From positions 2,756,428 to 2,820,427 of the forward strand of contig NC_085067.1 in assembly GCF_963662255.1 (NCBI RefSeq): a stretch of DNA of 64,000 nucleotides, given 5' to 3'. Below the pieces are notes generated by a model. That model was not told where the DNA came from. It ran no database searches and saw only the letters and a program-made list of their open reading frames with translations. Every line of letters begins with the position of its first letter. Position 1 is the first letter of the stretch. A program made the translations under genes and the position numbers. Below, one piece after another: positions 24,001 to 33,701 of the stretch. The stretch comes from Cinclus cinclus. Taxonomy: Eukaryota > Chordata > Aves > Passeriformes > Cinclidae.

Positions 24001-27000
24001 TCAAAGTGAAATTTTAAAATGCAAATGCTAAGGGCGCAAATTAAATAAAATACATCAGATTTATTACTTCTATAAAACTTCATAATATTTTGGGGCTTCT
24101 CTTGTGATTTCCACAGTCTCTGGTTGCTGCTGCTGTGTTGCAAAACTTGACTTTTAAGATGAAAAAGGATGGAAATACTGTGGGGAGAAAGAGCAGATGG
24201 AATGTTTACTTTTAAAAGCAATTACTCCAATTTACTTCGGGGCAGAGAAAAGCAGAGCAGCTTTGGGAGGCAGATCCCTGTTCTCTGCAGCCCAAGCAGG
24301 GAAGAGAGGGGTGTGTGATTGTGAATCCCAGCAGAGCAGGGAGCCTGGGCACTGGTTAACCCTGATCCCTGCACTTCCAGGGCCTCATTCCCAACTGGCA
24401 CCAGCATTCCCAGAGCTGGGAGTTGGGATGAGTTTGGCACCTCTGGCACTTCAGTCACCATTTCTACTTGGCATGCAGAAGGGCAATATTGAGAAAATTT
24501 CGTTATTTACTGTGAAAAACCACAGAAAATGACAATGAAGCCTTTTCTGGGGACAAAGGGATGAAAAATGTAATTTTTGCTGTGGGTTTTAAACACCACT
24601 TTTTAGTGCTGCTGTTTTCCTGTAGGCTCAAAGCATCCAACAATCCAGTCATTTGAAAAACCAGTGGCAGGGGGGAGAATAAAGCCCTTTATTTCCACAT
24701 TAATTATTGCTACTGCATGGGTTTTGGAGATAAACACAGAGCTGGGATGGAAGAAGGAAACTGCTAATGCAACAAGTTATTTAATTAGCAGCTTAATAGC
24801 GAGTGTCCACGTATCAGTGGAGCAGTGTTTGCCATTAATGCAGCCCATAATAGCAGCAATGCTGACACTGAGGGCAGACTTGCTTCTCAGCAAAAGCAGA
24901 TCTGTCCAGGGCACAGCTCCCCTGAGTCCCTGGGGAAGATCCACTGCAGGGAGATGAACTCATCAAACACCCCATGGCTGAGAATTTCACCATTTATTGA
25001 AATTATCAGTCATTTATTAATCCACCCCTTAAATTCTCAACATTTGTGTCTTGTCAAAAGAAGTTTTGGTACTGAAATTTATTTTCTTACTGAGGATGTG
25101 TCCTCAGAGCTGAGCTGGAATCAGGTTTTAACTCATTTATTTCCATGGCAATCACTGCTGAAAGGGATCACTGGAAATCTCCCAATTCCAGGTATCCATC
25201 CTCAGCTTCTACCTTTGTTTTTTGCTACTTATCCTAACAGTTGTGATTCCCACTGTCAATTTTAACAGAGGAGACTCAGGGTGCAGTTTCCTTGTCTGCC
25301 TGAGCTTCAATCCCTGCACATTCCAGTCCTGCTGGATGAGGAAAACTGCAGAGCACAGACTCCTGAAGGGATGTGCTGCTGGCTGCCAGACACAACAGCT
25401 CAGACAGCACTTCCTGCTACTCTAAAATTGAAATTATCCTCAGAGACTCCTCAGGGTCTTCTCCCCAAAAGTAGCAGGTGGGAAAATCCCCCCTGCATTG
25501 CCCTCAGATTTTTTGTATGATTAAATTACAGATTAAACCAGAGCTCTGTGTTGCTCCTGGGCTGCTCCTACAATGATAAATCAGAATAAAACCACACACC
25601 TGCAAGGGAAATTCCCAGGGCAGCTCCTCCCAGAAGCAAGCCCTGCATTCTGCTGGAATTCCCTCCTTTTCCAACTGCAAGAGCCAACAGCTGAAAACTC
25701 CCAGGAGGGTTCAGACCTCCCCAGCTCTGAGCTCCAGTTGTTCAGGATTTGCAGCAGTTGCAGCAAAACCCCTGATGATTCAACTGTCCTCTGTCCCTGG
25801 CAGCTCCCTGGATAATAAATGGGAACAATATTTTATTTATGCCCAGGTCATCAATTCTAAGGCAGAGGAAGCAGCAGATGAAAGGAGAAGCTGTTTCCAT
25901 GAAGAAAGTGATGGATTAGAAAAATCCATTTTTACCTTGTTCTTCCTCCTTGACAGGGAATTCTAAACTCTTGTGATTTATTACCTTTTTCCTTGGTTTG
26001 TTTTTTATTTTTTTTTTCTTTTTTGGAACAGAATGAAATACTTTAAAAATCATACAGCAGTTAATTGCTGTTTAAACACAATTATGCAAGGAGGTACAAA
26101 TTACCTTGGGCTTGTTCTATTAAACAACCATATCCTGACTAAATAAAACAACCTGATCCTGACTCTCCTCAATCCCATTATGGACAGCAGGATCTGAGGG
26201 AACACTTGTAGGGTAAACCCCAGAGGAAGCAATTCTACAGGACAGAAGGATCTAATTTAAGTGGCTGCATTATGGAATGGGCACCACAAATTCTCATTAC
26301 CCAGCTCGGATTTCACATCCTGACTTTTTTTTTTTTTCTCTGCAAAGGGCACTCGTTGTTTGTTTATTCCCTCACAAACACAGAGCTGAGGGACTCAAAT
26401 AACAACCTCAGACCCTCTGCCCTCCTCCCTGCAAACACCAACCTGCCTGGAAAGGGTTTTGGGGATGGATTTGTCTGGAAAAGTCGAATTATTTTTTTTT
26501 TAAAGGCTGTGTCTCCTACTGAAACGCTGGAGGAAAAGGAAAATTGAACAGCTTTGATAACACATTGTTCTACTGAGCACTGAAATCCTCTCGACCTGCA
26601 TTCAATTTTAAACTTCATGGAAGCCAAGAATTACAAAGTGCCTTCCCCCTCTCATGTTCACAACAGTGAAATGGGAAGCTACAAAACTCTTAATGACTTT
26701 TCCCGGAGCTGCTTTGCTGTTTATCACTTACTGCTTGAACTCTAATACTTGCAATTAAGAGCAAGTTCTGAATAATGCCTGGAAGTGGCAAATTCATTAG
26801 GGAACAAGAGCTGGAATGCAGGATCCAAAAGCTACTGGGCAGCCTCTAGAAATGTGCATAAAATTGATAAATCTGGTGCATGAAGAGCTCACGGCAAATA
26901 AATGAACAGAAGATTACTGTGCAGTGCTGAGCCAGTGAGACTGATACAATTATGAAATGTGGGAGATGAAAAGATGCTGCTGCAGAGTCTGAGGCTGCAA

Positions 27001-30000
27001 AAATGAGAGCAGCTCTGTTTCCATCCCTAAAAGATATTGAAATGCTAAAAATGCAGAAGAGAACCACAAAAATTATGTGAAACTGGAAAAAATCAGATTG
27101 CACCATGACAGAGCTGAATCTGTTTGGTCTGTCCAAAAAAAGTGATCAAGAGTGACTTTGGTTGCTGTGACCTTTTAAAGGGAGAAGAATAGGGACTGGA
27201 GATGTATTTTATTAACAGAAGAAATAAAATAATGGCCAATGACAGGAAGCACAAGTCAGACAAATCTAAATTCAAAGTCTCTGATTTTTGGTAGCAAGGA
27301 TGATTAACCACTGGAAAAAAATGACTAAAGGGAGCAGTGAATTTCCCTTCTTGAAGTCTTCAAATGGAGACTAAATGCTTTTCCTGAAAGAACTGCTGCA
27401 ATCCTGGTGAAATCCACTGGCCCATGCCCCAGTGCAGGTCAGGTGTGATGATGTGATGGCTCCTCCTGGCCTTAAGGGTTCATTACGGTGGAGCTGGGAA
27501 ATTAAATTCATATTTAGGAAGGAACAAGATCTACTTCAAAGCAAGAATAAAACCTGTGTAATGAAACATCAGAACTTTACCCCTGAGAAGGGAATACCCA
27601 ACTCACATCACACCCTGGTTTTTCCTATGATGGAAATGCAGGATTTTCATCAGACATGTCTTGAACACTTATTAAATGCCTCTTTTTCCATTAGGTTCAA
27701 GATTACCACGCTTTAATTTTAAATTTATTTTTCTACATCGTGTCCACATTGCCCCCACCCAGCAAATAACTTCACATCTTCCAAGTGAACTGAACTACAA
27801 ATACCAGCTGGTTCCTGAGAAGTAAAGCCCTAAAGAACATTAAACACTGCCTTGTCCACACGAAAGAAAGAAAAAAAGAAAGAGAAGCAAAGAGCCAAAC
27901 AAAAAACCCCAACAAATGCTGCTCCTTTTCACCTGTATGTCCAGCATCATGTGAATTCATCCACAGCTTCTGTGGAAGCACCAAAGCCTCAAATCCTTTT
28001 CACATCCTCCAGTTGCAACATGGAGCAAAGTTCGATGCTTTCAGCGAGCCATAAATCTCCCCAAGAGCTGCTGAACCACCAGGCTCAGGCTCCAGCAGCC
28101 AGGAAAGAGAAAAACCACAAAGACTGGGAGGGAATCTTCCTGATAAACCCCCCAACTCCCGACTGAGAAGATGAAAAAGAGATTCTAAGTGCTCCCTCAT
28201 TAAGAACCCAGCCCCAAATGACAAAGTCAGGCACACAGGAGTCCTTGATTTTTCCTAAATTCTCAGCGCTGGAGGAGCTGCAAGCCTTTTGTGCTGAAGA
28301 ATTTCCCATTCATGTTCAGCGAGGTTCCATGCAGACATCAAAGGAAAACATTAAATTTCCCAGGCAAGCCTCGGGCTAACTTCAGAGGATACATCACTGA
28401 GTAATGTTTAGCACTTGGATCACAGTAATTCACAGGGAAAAAAAAAATGATGAAACTGCAGGACTGCCCACAAGACATTCTCCACATATTTCCATAATCA
28501 GGGACATTTCTGCTGAATTGCTGCTCACATAGCACAAAAAATCAGCACCCAAGACACTCAAGTGGCATCTTTGGCCTGGATCTTTCTGCTCTTGTTCCCA
28601 TCCTCCTTTAAGGGCACCAAGTGCATGCGGATTCCAACAGAAAGAACTGGAATAACAAAGAGTAGGCAGAAATCTGCAACACCCCTACCAGTTTGAGACT
28701 TTTTTTTTTTAACTTTACCTTGTTAAGTGTCTATTTTGTTGGCTGTTTCCCTAAGGCCCCACTAGAAAATGATGTTAAAAGGCACATTCGTCAAGAAAAA
28801 CTCCTGTGTCTCCTTCCTGGAGACACTGATTATGGAATGTATATTTTTCTTGAACATTCTAAAAACCATGGGATATTGTGCCTGTAACAAGAAGTACCTT
28901 TCACTTTTTTTTTTGGCATTTAAATATGCTTTTTAAGTACAGTTGCCTGGCACAGTGATTTTGTTTTTACATTAAAATCAAAGAGGACTGGGACACCCTG
29001 TACTAATTTGGAGGAGCAGACAGGACCTGCTCCAAAATCTTCCAAGCAGACTGGACAAAGCAGCAGCATTTCAGGTGGGGAAAAAGAGGAACAAAGACAT
29101 CCAGTGACTTCCTCAAGGTCACACAGGAATCTGTTGCAGGGCAGGGTTGAGTTCCCAAAGCCTCATCCCACTTATGCACTGGAAAAAGCAGTGAAACAAG
29201 AGTATGTACTAAATTTGGCACAGCCTTTTAAATGATGCATTGCTCCAAGGGAACAAGAACCTCTACTCATGCTAAGCCAGACACCAAAGGAACACAGAAA
29301 GGAAAACTACTCACTCCACCCAATTTATCTGATCACCTTAATATTTCCTAAGTCAATAAGGCCTTTCTTGGCCAGACAGTCCAACCTACAATTTAGATCT
29401 TGTTACAAAATCAGACACACTAAACCACTTTCTCCCTCAGGCTGCAGGAGATAAAAGGCCAAGCAAGCAACATTTTGGTAACTGGCTTCATGGAACAGCT
29501 TTGGATTTTCTTAAAAGCCTCAGCATCGATTGTTTCCTTTAAATAGCAATGGTTTATTGAGAAACCTTCTACTCCTTTTAAAGCACAAGGTTTTCTTGAA
29601 GTAGAGAAGGGAACAAAAACTGCCCTGCCAAGTCATATCTGTCAAAGAGTTTTGGATGCCTGGTGCTGGCAAAACACTTTGAGGCTAGAGTTAACACTGG
29701 TGCTGAAGGTCTGAGAGGGGAAACTTGGGAGATGGAGAGGAAATGAAAATATGGATTCACAGAGAATAGTCCTGGGATTCAGCTCCAGTTGTGTTTTATC
29801 CAACAGCTCAAGCCAGTGCTGCAATTTGTGAGCATCCCAAGGAGCTGAAAGCTCCTGGAGTGCAGAGCAGCCCAGCTCTGGTGTGGTCTCTGCACAGCTT
29901 GGGGCAAAAAGGAGCAGAAGAATTAATTTCATGGAGGCAAATCATCAGCAGCCTGCTGTGACATAAAAGCCTGTTTCGTGGGGAATGTTTCCAAGGACTG

Positions 30001-32012
30001 GTGTCATTTGGGCTGTTTGGATGTGAGTGGCACAGTCAGGTTCAGGATGAGCTGCAGCACAGCTCCAGGAAGTTTTTTGCAGAATCTCCCACTCCCTTTT
30101 CCATCCTGGTCCCTCCCTTTTGCTCTGCCACGTTTCCATGTGGAAAACAAGCAGTGCCTGGTTCAGGGATGTGAACATAAGGCTGTGATGAAAGAACTGA
30201 AACATCTCCCTGAGGCCTTCTGCAAACTGAACTCAAACAGATAAAAAAGCCAGTATTTAAGTGTGCCTGGGAAAGTTCCTCCACATTTGGAAGCCCCTTG
30301 AGGCAGGGACTGCCCTTCTACTCTGTCAAACAGCCACTTGTACAAGCCACGATTGCACAACTACTTTTATAAGGTTTCCAATTATACAAAGAATGTGTTT
30401 TTATTCATGTTTACAAGCCTGAGAAACAAACCCTGAAACCCCAAACCCTTTGCATTCAAATTTCATGACCTGCTAGTGGCTCCACCAGCGATGCAGTCCC
30501 AACTATTAATTTACACCTTGGTCTAGAATGAACTTTTAGAAGCAGCAGATCCCAGAGCACACTGAAGTTAACACTTCCAAAAGTCACATTGTGCTTCCCT
30601 CCCTTCCCTCTCCTGTCCATATTTTAGCAGTCAGCATTCCTGGGCAGTTTCTGCCTGCCTTGGGCTAGAAGCTCAAATTCCAAGCAGTTGGCAGCACTGG
30701 CATTGCCCTGCTGGAAGCTACTTAACCTGCAGAGCTGGCTGCATTGGAGCATGGACATGGAACAAGGAGGGGAAGGAAGCATCGAAGGTGAAAACACTGG
30801 GAATGTACAGCCTTGTTTTTTCCCTGGCTGGGGACCAGCTGTGTCAAGAAACAAAAGCAGAGCACAAACTCTTATCTACTGTAAAAACAGCAAGTAAAAC
30901 AAAACTCTCTCCTCGTCCAGTAAAGCACCTTCTGTGTCCCAACACAAAATCCAGGGCACTAAATGAAAATCCAGAGAGTCACTGCTCCATCTCAACTGGA
31001 CACAGGAGCCTGGAGTCACCCAGCTGGCCCAAAAGGTGAAGCAATTTCACGTCCAGGGCACAGATATTGCTACATTTACATTTCAAACCCCTTTCCAAGG
31101 GGCACAGCTTGTCTGTCCCTGGGGATCCCAGCCTTTCCAGGCTGCTCCAAGAAGCTGAACTATTCAAGCTGCACACACAGAGCTCACAGCACCATTTCCA
31201 CTCAGCTCAGCTCATAAATCTCTGGCTGTGCCTGTTTTTTCTGAACACAGAATTTATAAGCTGAATAAACTTTACAGAACAGTTATTCCAAGGCATCTGA
31301 GACCTGGGAACTCGATGCCTGACCACAGCCAGGCACTGCAGGCTCCAGCAGACACTGGGAAAGTTTAGTTTTCCCACTTCAGAGCAAGCTCCTCTTACTG
31401 GCCTGCTCCTTCTGCATCAAAACACTTACTGGCTCTGAGAGCTTTTAGTTTAGCTTACCCTGACACCCCTCAAGAGTTGGAAGGGACTCTTCAGGATCAC
31501 TGAGTGCAACTCCAGCAGAGGACACCCCAACAATCCCACCCTGTGCCTGAGAGCTTTGTCCAAATGCCTCTTGAATTCAGACTCGGTGCTGCGACCAAGC
31601 CCTGGGGAGCCTCTTTCTGTGCTGATCCACCCTTGGGGTGAAAACCTTCTCCTGATATCCAACTAAACCTCCCCTGACTCAGCTCCAGCCACTGTTCCCT
31701 GGGCACAAGAGTGAAAAGATCAGTCCCAGCCCCTGCACTTGTGAGGATGGTGAAGACCCCCAAGGAGTTCAAACAAAACCAGCAGCTCACAAACAGATCC
31801 TTTGGGCTGAGAGCCCATTTTCCAAGGAAAAAGTCAGCTGCAACAGCCACCGATGTGCAAAGTGAGGGAACCATCTGCTCCAGGGCAGCACCTACCTTGG
31901 AAATGAGCTCATCGTGGTTGGCCAGGTGAGCCCTGCAGTGAATGCAGCTGTAGGTCCTGTGGCACGAAGGCAGATATGCCTGGAAAGTCTTGGACCTTGT
32001 CATCTTCACCAT
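14580..32012 (-). CDS. YPEL2: YPEL2, yippee-like 2 (complete, four coding exons)
   Basis: The coding sequence is the join of 31896-32012, 17449-17492, 16596-16704 and 14580-14669, read on the minus strand. That is 360 bases, or 119 residues plus TGA, the usual YPEL2 length. The protein starts [10 protein letters not shown] and ends KDNGWD. It is a single Yippee domain with the metal-binding pattern C-X2-C-X52-C-X2-C (Cys23, Cys26, Cys79, Cys82). All junctions are GT/AG with phases 0, 2 and 0. Family knowledge: YPEL proteins are small zinc-binding nuclear proteins that move to mitotic structures, and their biochemical role is still unclear. YPEL1 and YPEL2 are close paralogues; I choose YPEL2 because of the adjacent GDPD1. 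Regulation is suggested by a CpG-island promoter with CCAAT boxes and a long 3' UTR. Confidence 0.95.
14891..14932. repeat. (CA)n(TA)n microsatellite
   Basis: About ten CA units are followed directly by about eleven TA units, inside the composite satellite. A second copy of the same structure lies at about 15043-15083. Confidence 0.95.
15043..15083. repeat. (CA)n(TA)n microsatellite, second copy
   Basis: Same architecture as the tract at 14891, but with fewer CA and more TA units. This suggests the whole higher-order unit was duplicated and the microsatellite then changed length. Confidence 0.93.
16596..16704 (-). CDS. YPEL2: YPEL2 third coding exon
   Basis: It completes the split Val54 codon and encodes residues 55-90, [10 protein letters not shown] to TLGWKY, including the second zinc-binding pair Cys79/Cys82 (YCENC). 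The donor GTGAGT is at 16590-16595 and the acceptor CAG ends at 16705. Confidence 0.96.
17449..17492 (-). CDS. YPEL2: YPEL2 second coding exon (44 nt)
   Basis: A very short exon encoding [14 protein letters not shown] plus the first two bases of Val54. The acceptor TTCCAG is on its right and the donor GTGAGT at 17443-17448. It is too short to be called from open-frame length alone; the residues match the Yippee domain exactly where expected. Confidence 0.95.
20826..21072. repeat. GAGCCT-hexamer minisatellite with CTGCAGAGAGTGA spacer
   Basis: Seven to eight blocks each consist of a few GAGCCT hexamers followed by CTGCAGAGAGTGA, with or without an extra GAGTGA. Block length falls from about 56 to about 30 bases from left to right, and the last blocks carry CCTACAGAG instead of CCTGCAGAG. 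It lies in YPEL2 intron 2. One plus-strand frame would read Glu-Pro repeats, but a TGA stands immediately before it and no splice sites flank it. Confidence 0.93.
26990..27490 (+). mobile_element. Old CR1/L3-like LINE 3' fragment
   Basis: The order of phrases matches the 3' part of CR1-type LINEs. First comes AACCACAAAAATTATG, then CTGAATCTGTTTGGTCTGTCC, then a block ending TTAACCACTGG, then CTTCTTGAAGTCTTCAAATGGAGACTAAATG and finally CTCCTCCTGGCCTTAAGG, similar to the CCTTCTGGCCTT tail of ancient amniote CR1 copies. Divergence is high, so this would be an old insertion. Confidence 0.6.
29070..29180 (+). mobile_element. Possible MIR-type SINE remnant
   Basis: The segment contains AGTGACTTCCTCAAGGTCACACAGG and then GTTGCAGGGCAGGGTTGAGTTCCC. 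These resemble the conserved MIR core (GTAACTTGCCCAAGGTCACACAGC ... AGAGCCGGGATTCGAACCC). Only this roughly 100-base part is recognisable, and the call rests on memory of the consensus. Confidence 0.45.
31458..31765 (-). mobile_element. CR1 LINE fragment (antisense to plus strand)
   Basis: The plus strand reads GAGTTGGAAGGGACTCTTCAGGATCA, then text on accepted failed-consensus phrases such as CCTTGGGGTGAAAACCTTCTCCTGATATCCAACTAAACCTCCCCTGACTCAGCTCCAGCCA. This is the reverse complement of the typical CR1 3' end. It lies about 130 bases from the donor of the first YPEL2 coding exon. Confidence 0.8.
31896..32012 (-). CDS. YPEL2: YPEL2 first coding exon (coding part)
   Basis: It encodes residues 1-39, [10 protein letters not shown] to NHDELISK, including the first zinc pair Cys23/Cys26. 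The ATG is at 32010-32012. A second in-frame ATG three codons later (32001-32003) has A at -3 and could also be used. The donor GTAGGT is at 31890-31895. Confidence 0.96.
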
Positions 32013-32209
32013 TGGAGCCACTGAGTGCTGGCTGAACTCCGGGGTGGCCCAGGAGGCGCTCCCGCAGGACGGGTCGCACGGGAAACACCGGAACACGCAG
32101 GTAAAGGCCGTGGTTTGGCAGGGGATGGGTGTGTGGGGCAGGCTCCACACGCTGGTGATGCTCCAGAGGAAGAGATTTGGGCAGAGGAAGAAGGGGATTT
32201 CGTAGAAAC
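32013..32209 (-). other. YPEL2: YPEL2 exon 2 leader (5' UTR)
   Basis: These are the 197 bases between a strong acceptor (pyrimidine-rich tract ending ACCGCAG, with AG at 32210-32211) and the YPEL2 ATG. The leader contains no ATG in any frame, and the coding frame stays open throughout it. This makes a non-ATG N-terminal extension formally possible, but the family protein starts at the ATG at 32012. Confidence 0.8.
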
Positions 32210-33284
32210 CTGCGGTGGAAAACACAAAAGGACACTCAGCTCGCAGAGGTGACAGGGCTGTGCTGGCCCCGCAGCGGGGTTTAGGGTTGGGTTTAGGAGC
32301 AGGAGACAGGAGTGATGCCTGGGGATTAGAGCAGCAGCACAGATCTTTATTCACTCTCTGGCTGCCCTCACACCTCCCTGCTGCTATCTCCACTTTGTGG
32401 CTCTGGAAATGACTGCAGAGGAGTGAAGATGATTCCCATTCAGCCTGGTCTCCCAAACCCCTCTAGGGAGCTCGGCACCACCCCGGGCTTTGCCAGCCAG
32501 GGAGAAAGTGGGGAGCAGAGCCAGCCCCCCTGTCCCCTGTCTGACTCACTGCAGGGACACCCCACGGGAAAAATCAGAGCTGGACCTGGTTTTCTGAGCC
32601 ACCAGGTAAGGCCATGAGTCACCAAAACAGTTTTTCTCTCCATTCTGCCCTACTTTCCACATGGGAAATGCAGCATTCCTTTATTACACTCTCTTTTATA
32701 ACTCCCTGGAAGCTCTGAAGGTAGAAGCTACTCTATAAACTCCACTCCAGTATTTTATTTTTTTTTAATCTGAACATCTGACAGCAGCCAAAGCAAGGCG
32801 CAGCCTCTGAAGACTACTCCTGATAGCAAGAGACAGTTAAAAAAACCTATTCAGGATGGAAACACCATTTTTATCTGACAGCACCTGCAAGGCAGCTCAA
32901 GTCTGGGTCTCTTTTTGCTGGCAGAAATGGAGTTTTCAGAACCCACACCTATAAAAGTCTTGCCAGCTACAAGTGTTCCTTTTGAGGATGGGAAAGCATA
33001 AAGGAAGGAGCTCCCCTCCCTCCCAGATCCATGGCGTGTGTGCACGCTCTACAAATTAATCATGAACTCTGGCTGCTCCTCCCAGGAGGATTTTCCTCTC
33101 CATAAAACATGTGATTCTGCTCAGTTTCTGAGCCTGCACTCGGTGGGTCAAATATGGAACAACACCAACTTTCCCACTACCACCCATCCCCAAAATAAAG
33201 AAAACAAGGAATAACATCTTAGCATCTATGAAAAGCCTGCCTCCCAACACTCTCCTCAAGCCTTGTCATGGCTGACAAAGCAGA

Positions 33285-33555
33285 TCCAAGGTATCCAAGC
33301 CATGGGCAGGGACACCTTCCACTGTCCCAGAGTGTTCAGAGCTCTGTCCAGCCTGGCCTTGGGCACTCCCAGGGATCCCGGGGCAGCCAGAGGGGCTCTG
33401 GGCACCCTGTGCCAGGGCCTGCCCACCCTCACAGGGAAGGATTTTTTGGTGATACCAACCTTAAACCTCCTCTCTATCAGTGTGAAGCCATTCCTGTCAC
33501 TCCCTGCTCCTGTAAACAGTCCCTCTCCCTCTGTCTGGTACCAGAAGGACCATGA
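33285..33555 (-). mobile_element. CR1 LINE fragment
   Basis: The plus strand carries hallmark antisense CR1 phrases: GGCAGGGACACCTTCCACTG, CCAGCCTGGCCTTGGGCACTCCCAGGGAT, CTGTGCCAGGGCCTGCCCACCCTCACAGGGAAGGATTTTTTGGTGATA and CCTTAAACCTCCTCTC. High similarity to the consensus as I remember it suggests a relatively young copy. Confidence 0.88.
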
Positions 33556-33685
33556 CCACACACAGTGCTCAACAGGAGGCAGAATCCAGTAAAATAGGAT
33601 ACTCTTCCCCGCCCCCCCCCCTTTTTTTTTCCTGAAATATTTTTCTTCTGCTCCTCAGAAAGCAGCTCACTCACAGTCAACTGGG

Positions 33686-33701
33686 AAAAAAAAAAAAAAA
33701 A
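33686..33701 (+). repeat. Poly(A) tract
   Basis: A run of about 16 A, some 60 bases after a C8-T9 homopolymer stretch near 33611-33630. Confidence 0.8.

Larger units (their letters stand above)
17493..31895 (-). other. YPEL2: YPEL2 intron 2 (14.4 kb)
   Basis: This is the intron between the first two coding exons. It contains the GAGCCT-based tandem repeat near 20.8-21.1 kb, an old CR1-like LINE near 27.0-27.5 kb, a MIR-like SINE remnant near 29.1 kb and a CR1 fragment at 31.46-31.77 kb. I see no further exon: the open frames here overlap on both strands and have no family similarity. Confidence 0.8.

Noticed and set aside
28693..28887. 64-codon plus-strand frame that superficially looks like a protein fragment
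   Set aside because: I could not match it to any transposase or gene family, and it has no flanking exon signals.
32275..32298. Telomere-like GGTTTAGGGTTGGGTTTAGG stretch
   Set aside because: Too short and degenerate to call an interstitial telomere. Chance GT/A-rich sequence is sufficient.
31497..32456. 319-codon open frame on the minus strand treated as one protein
   Set aside because: It runs through intron on both sides. Only 31896-32012 is YPEL2 coding sequence, joined to exon 1 and to later exons by clear splice sites.
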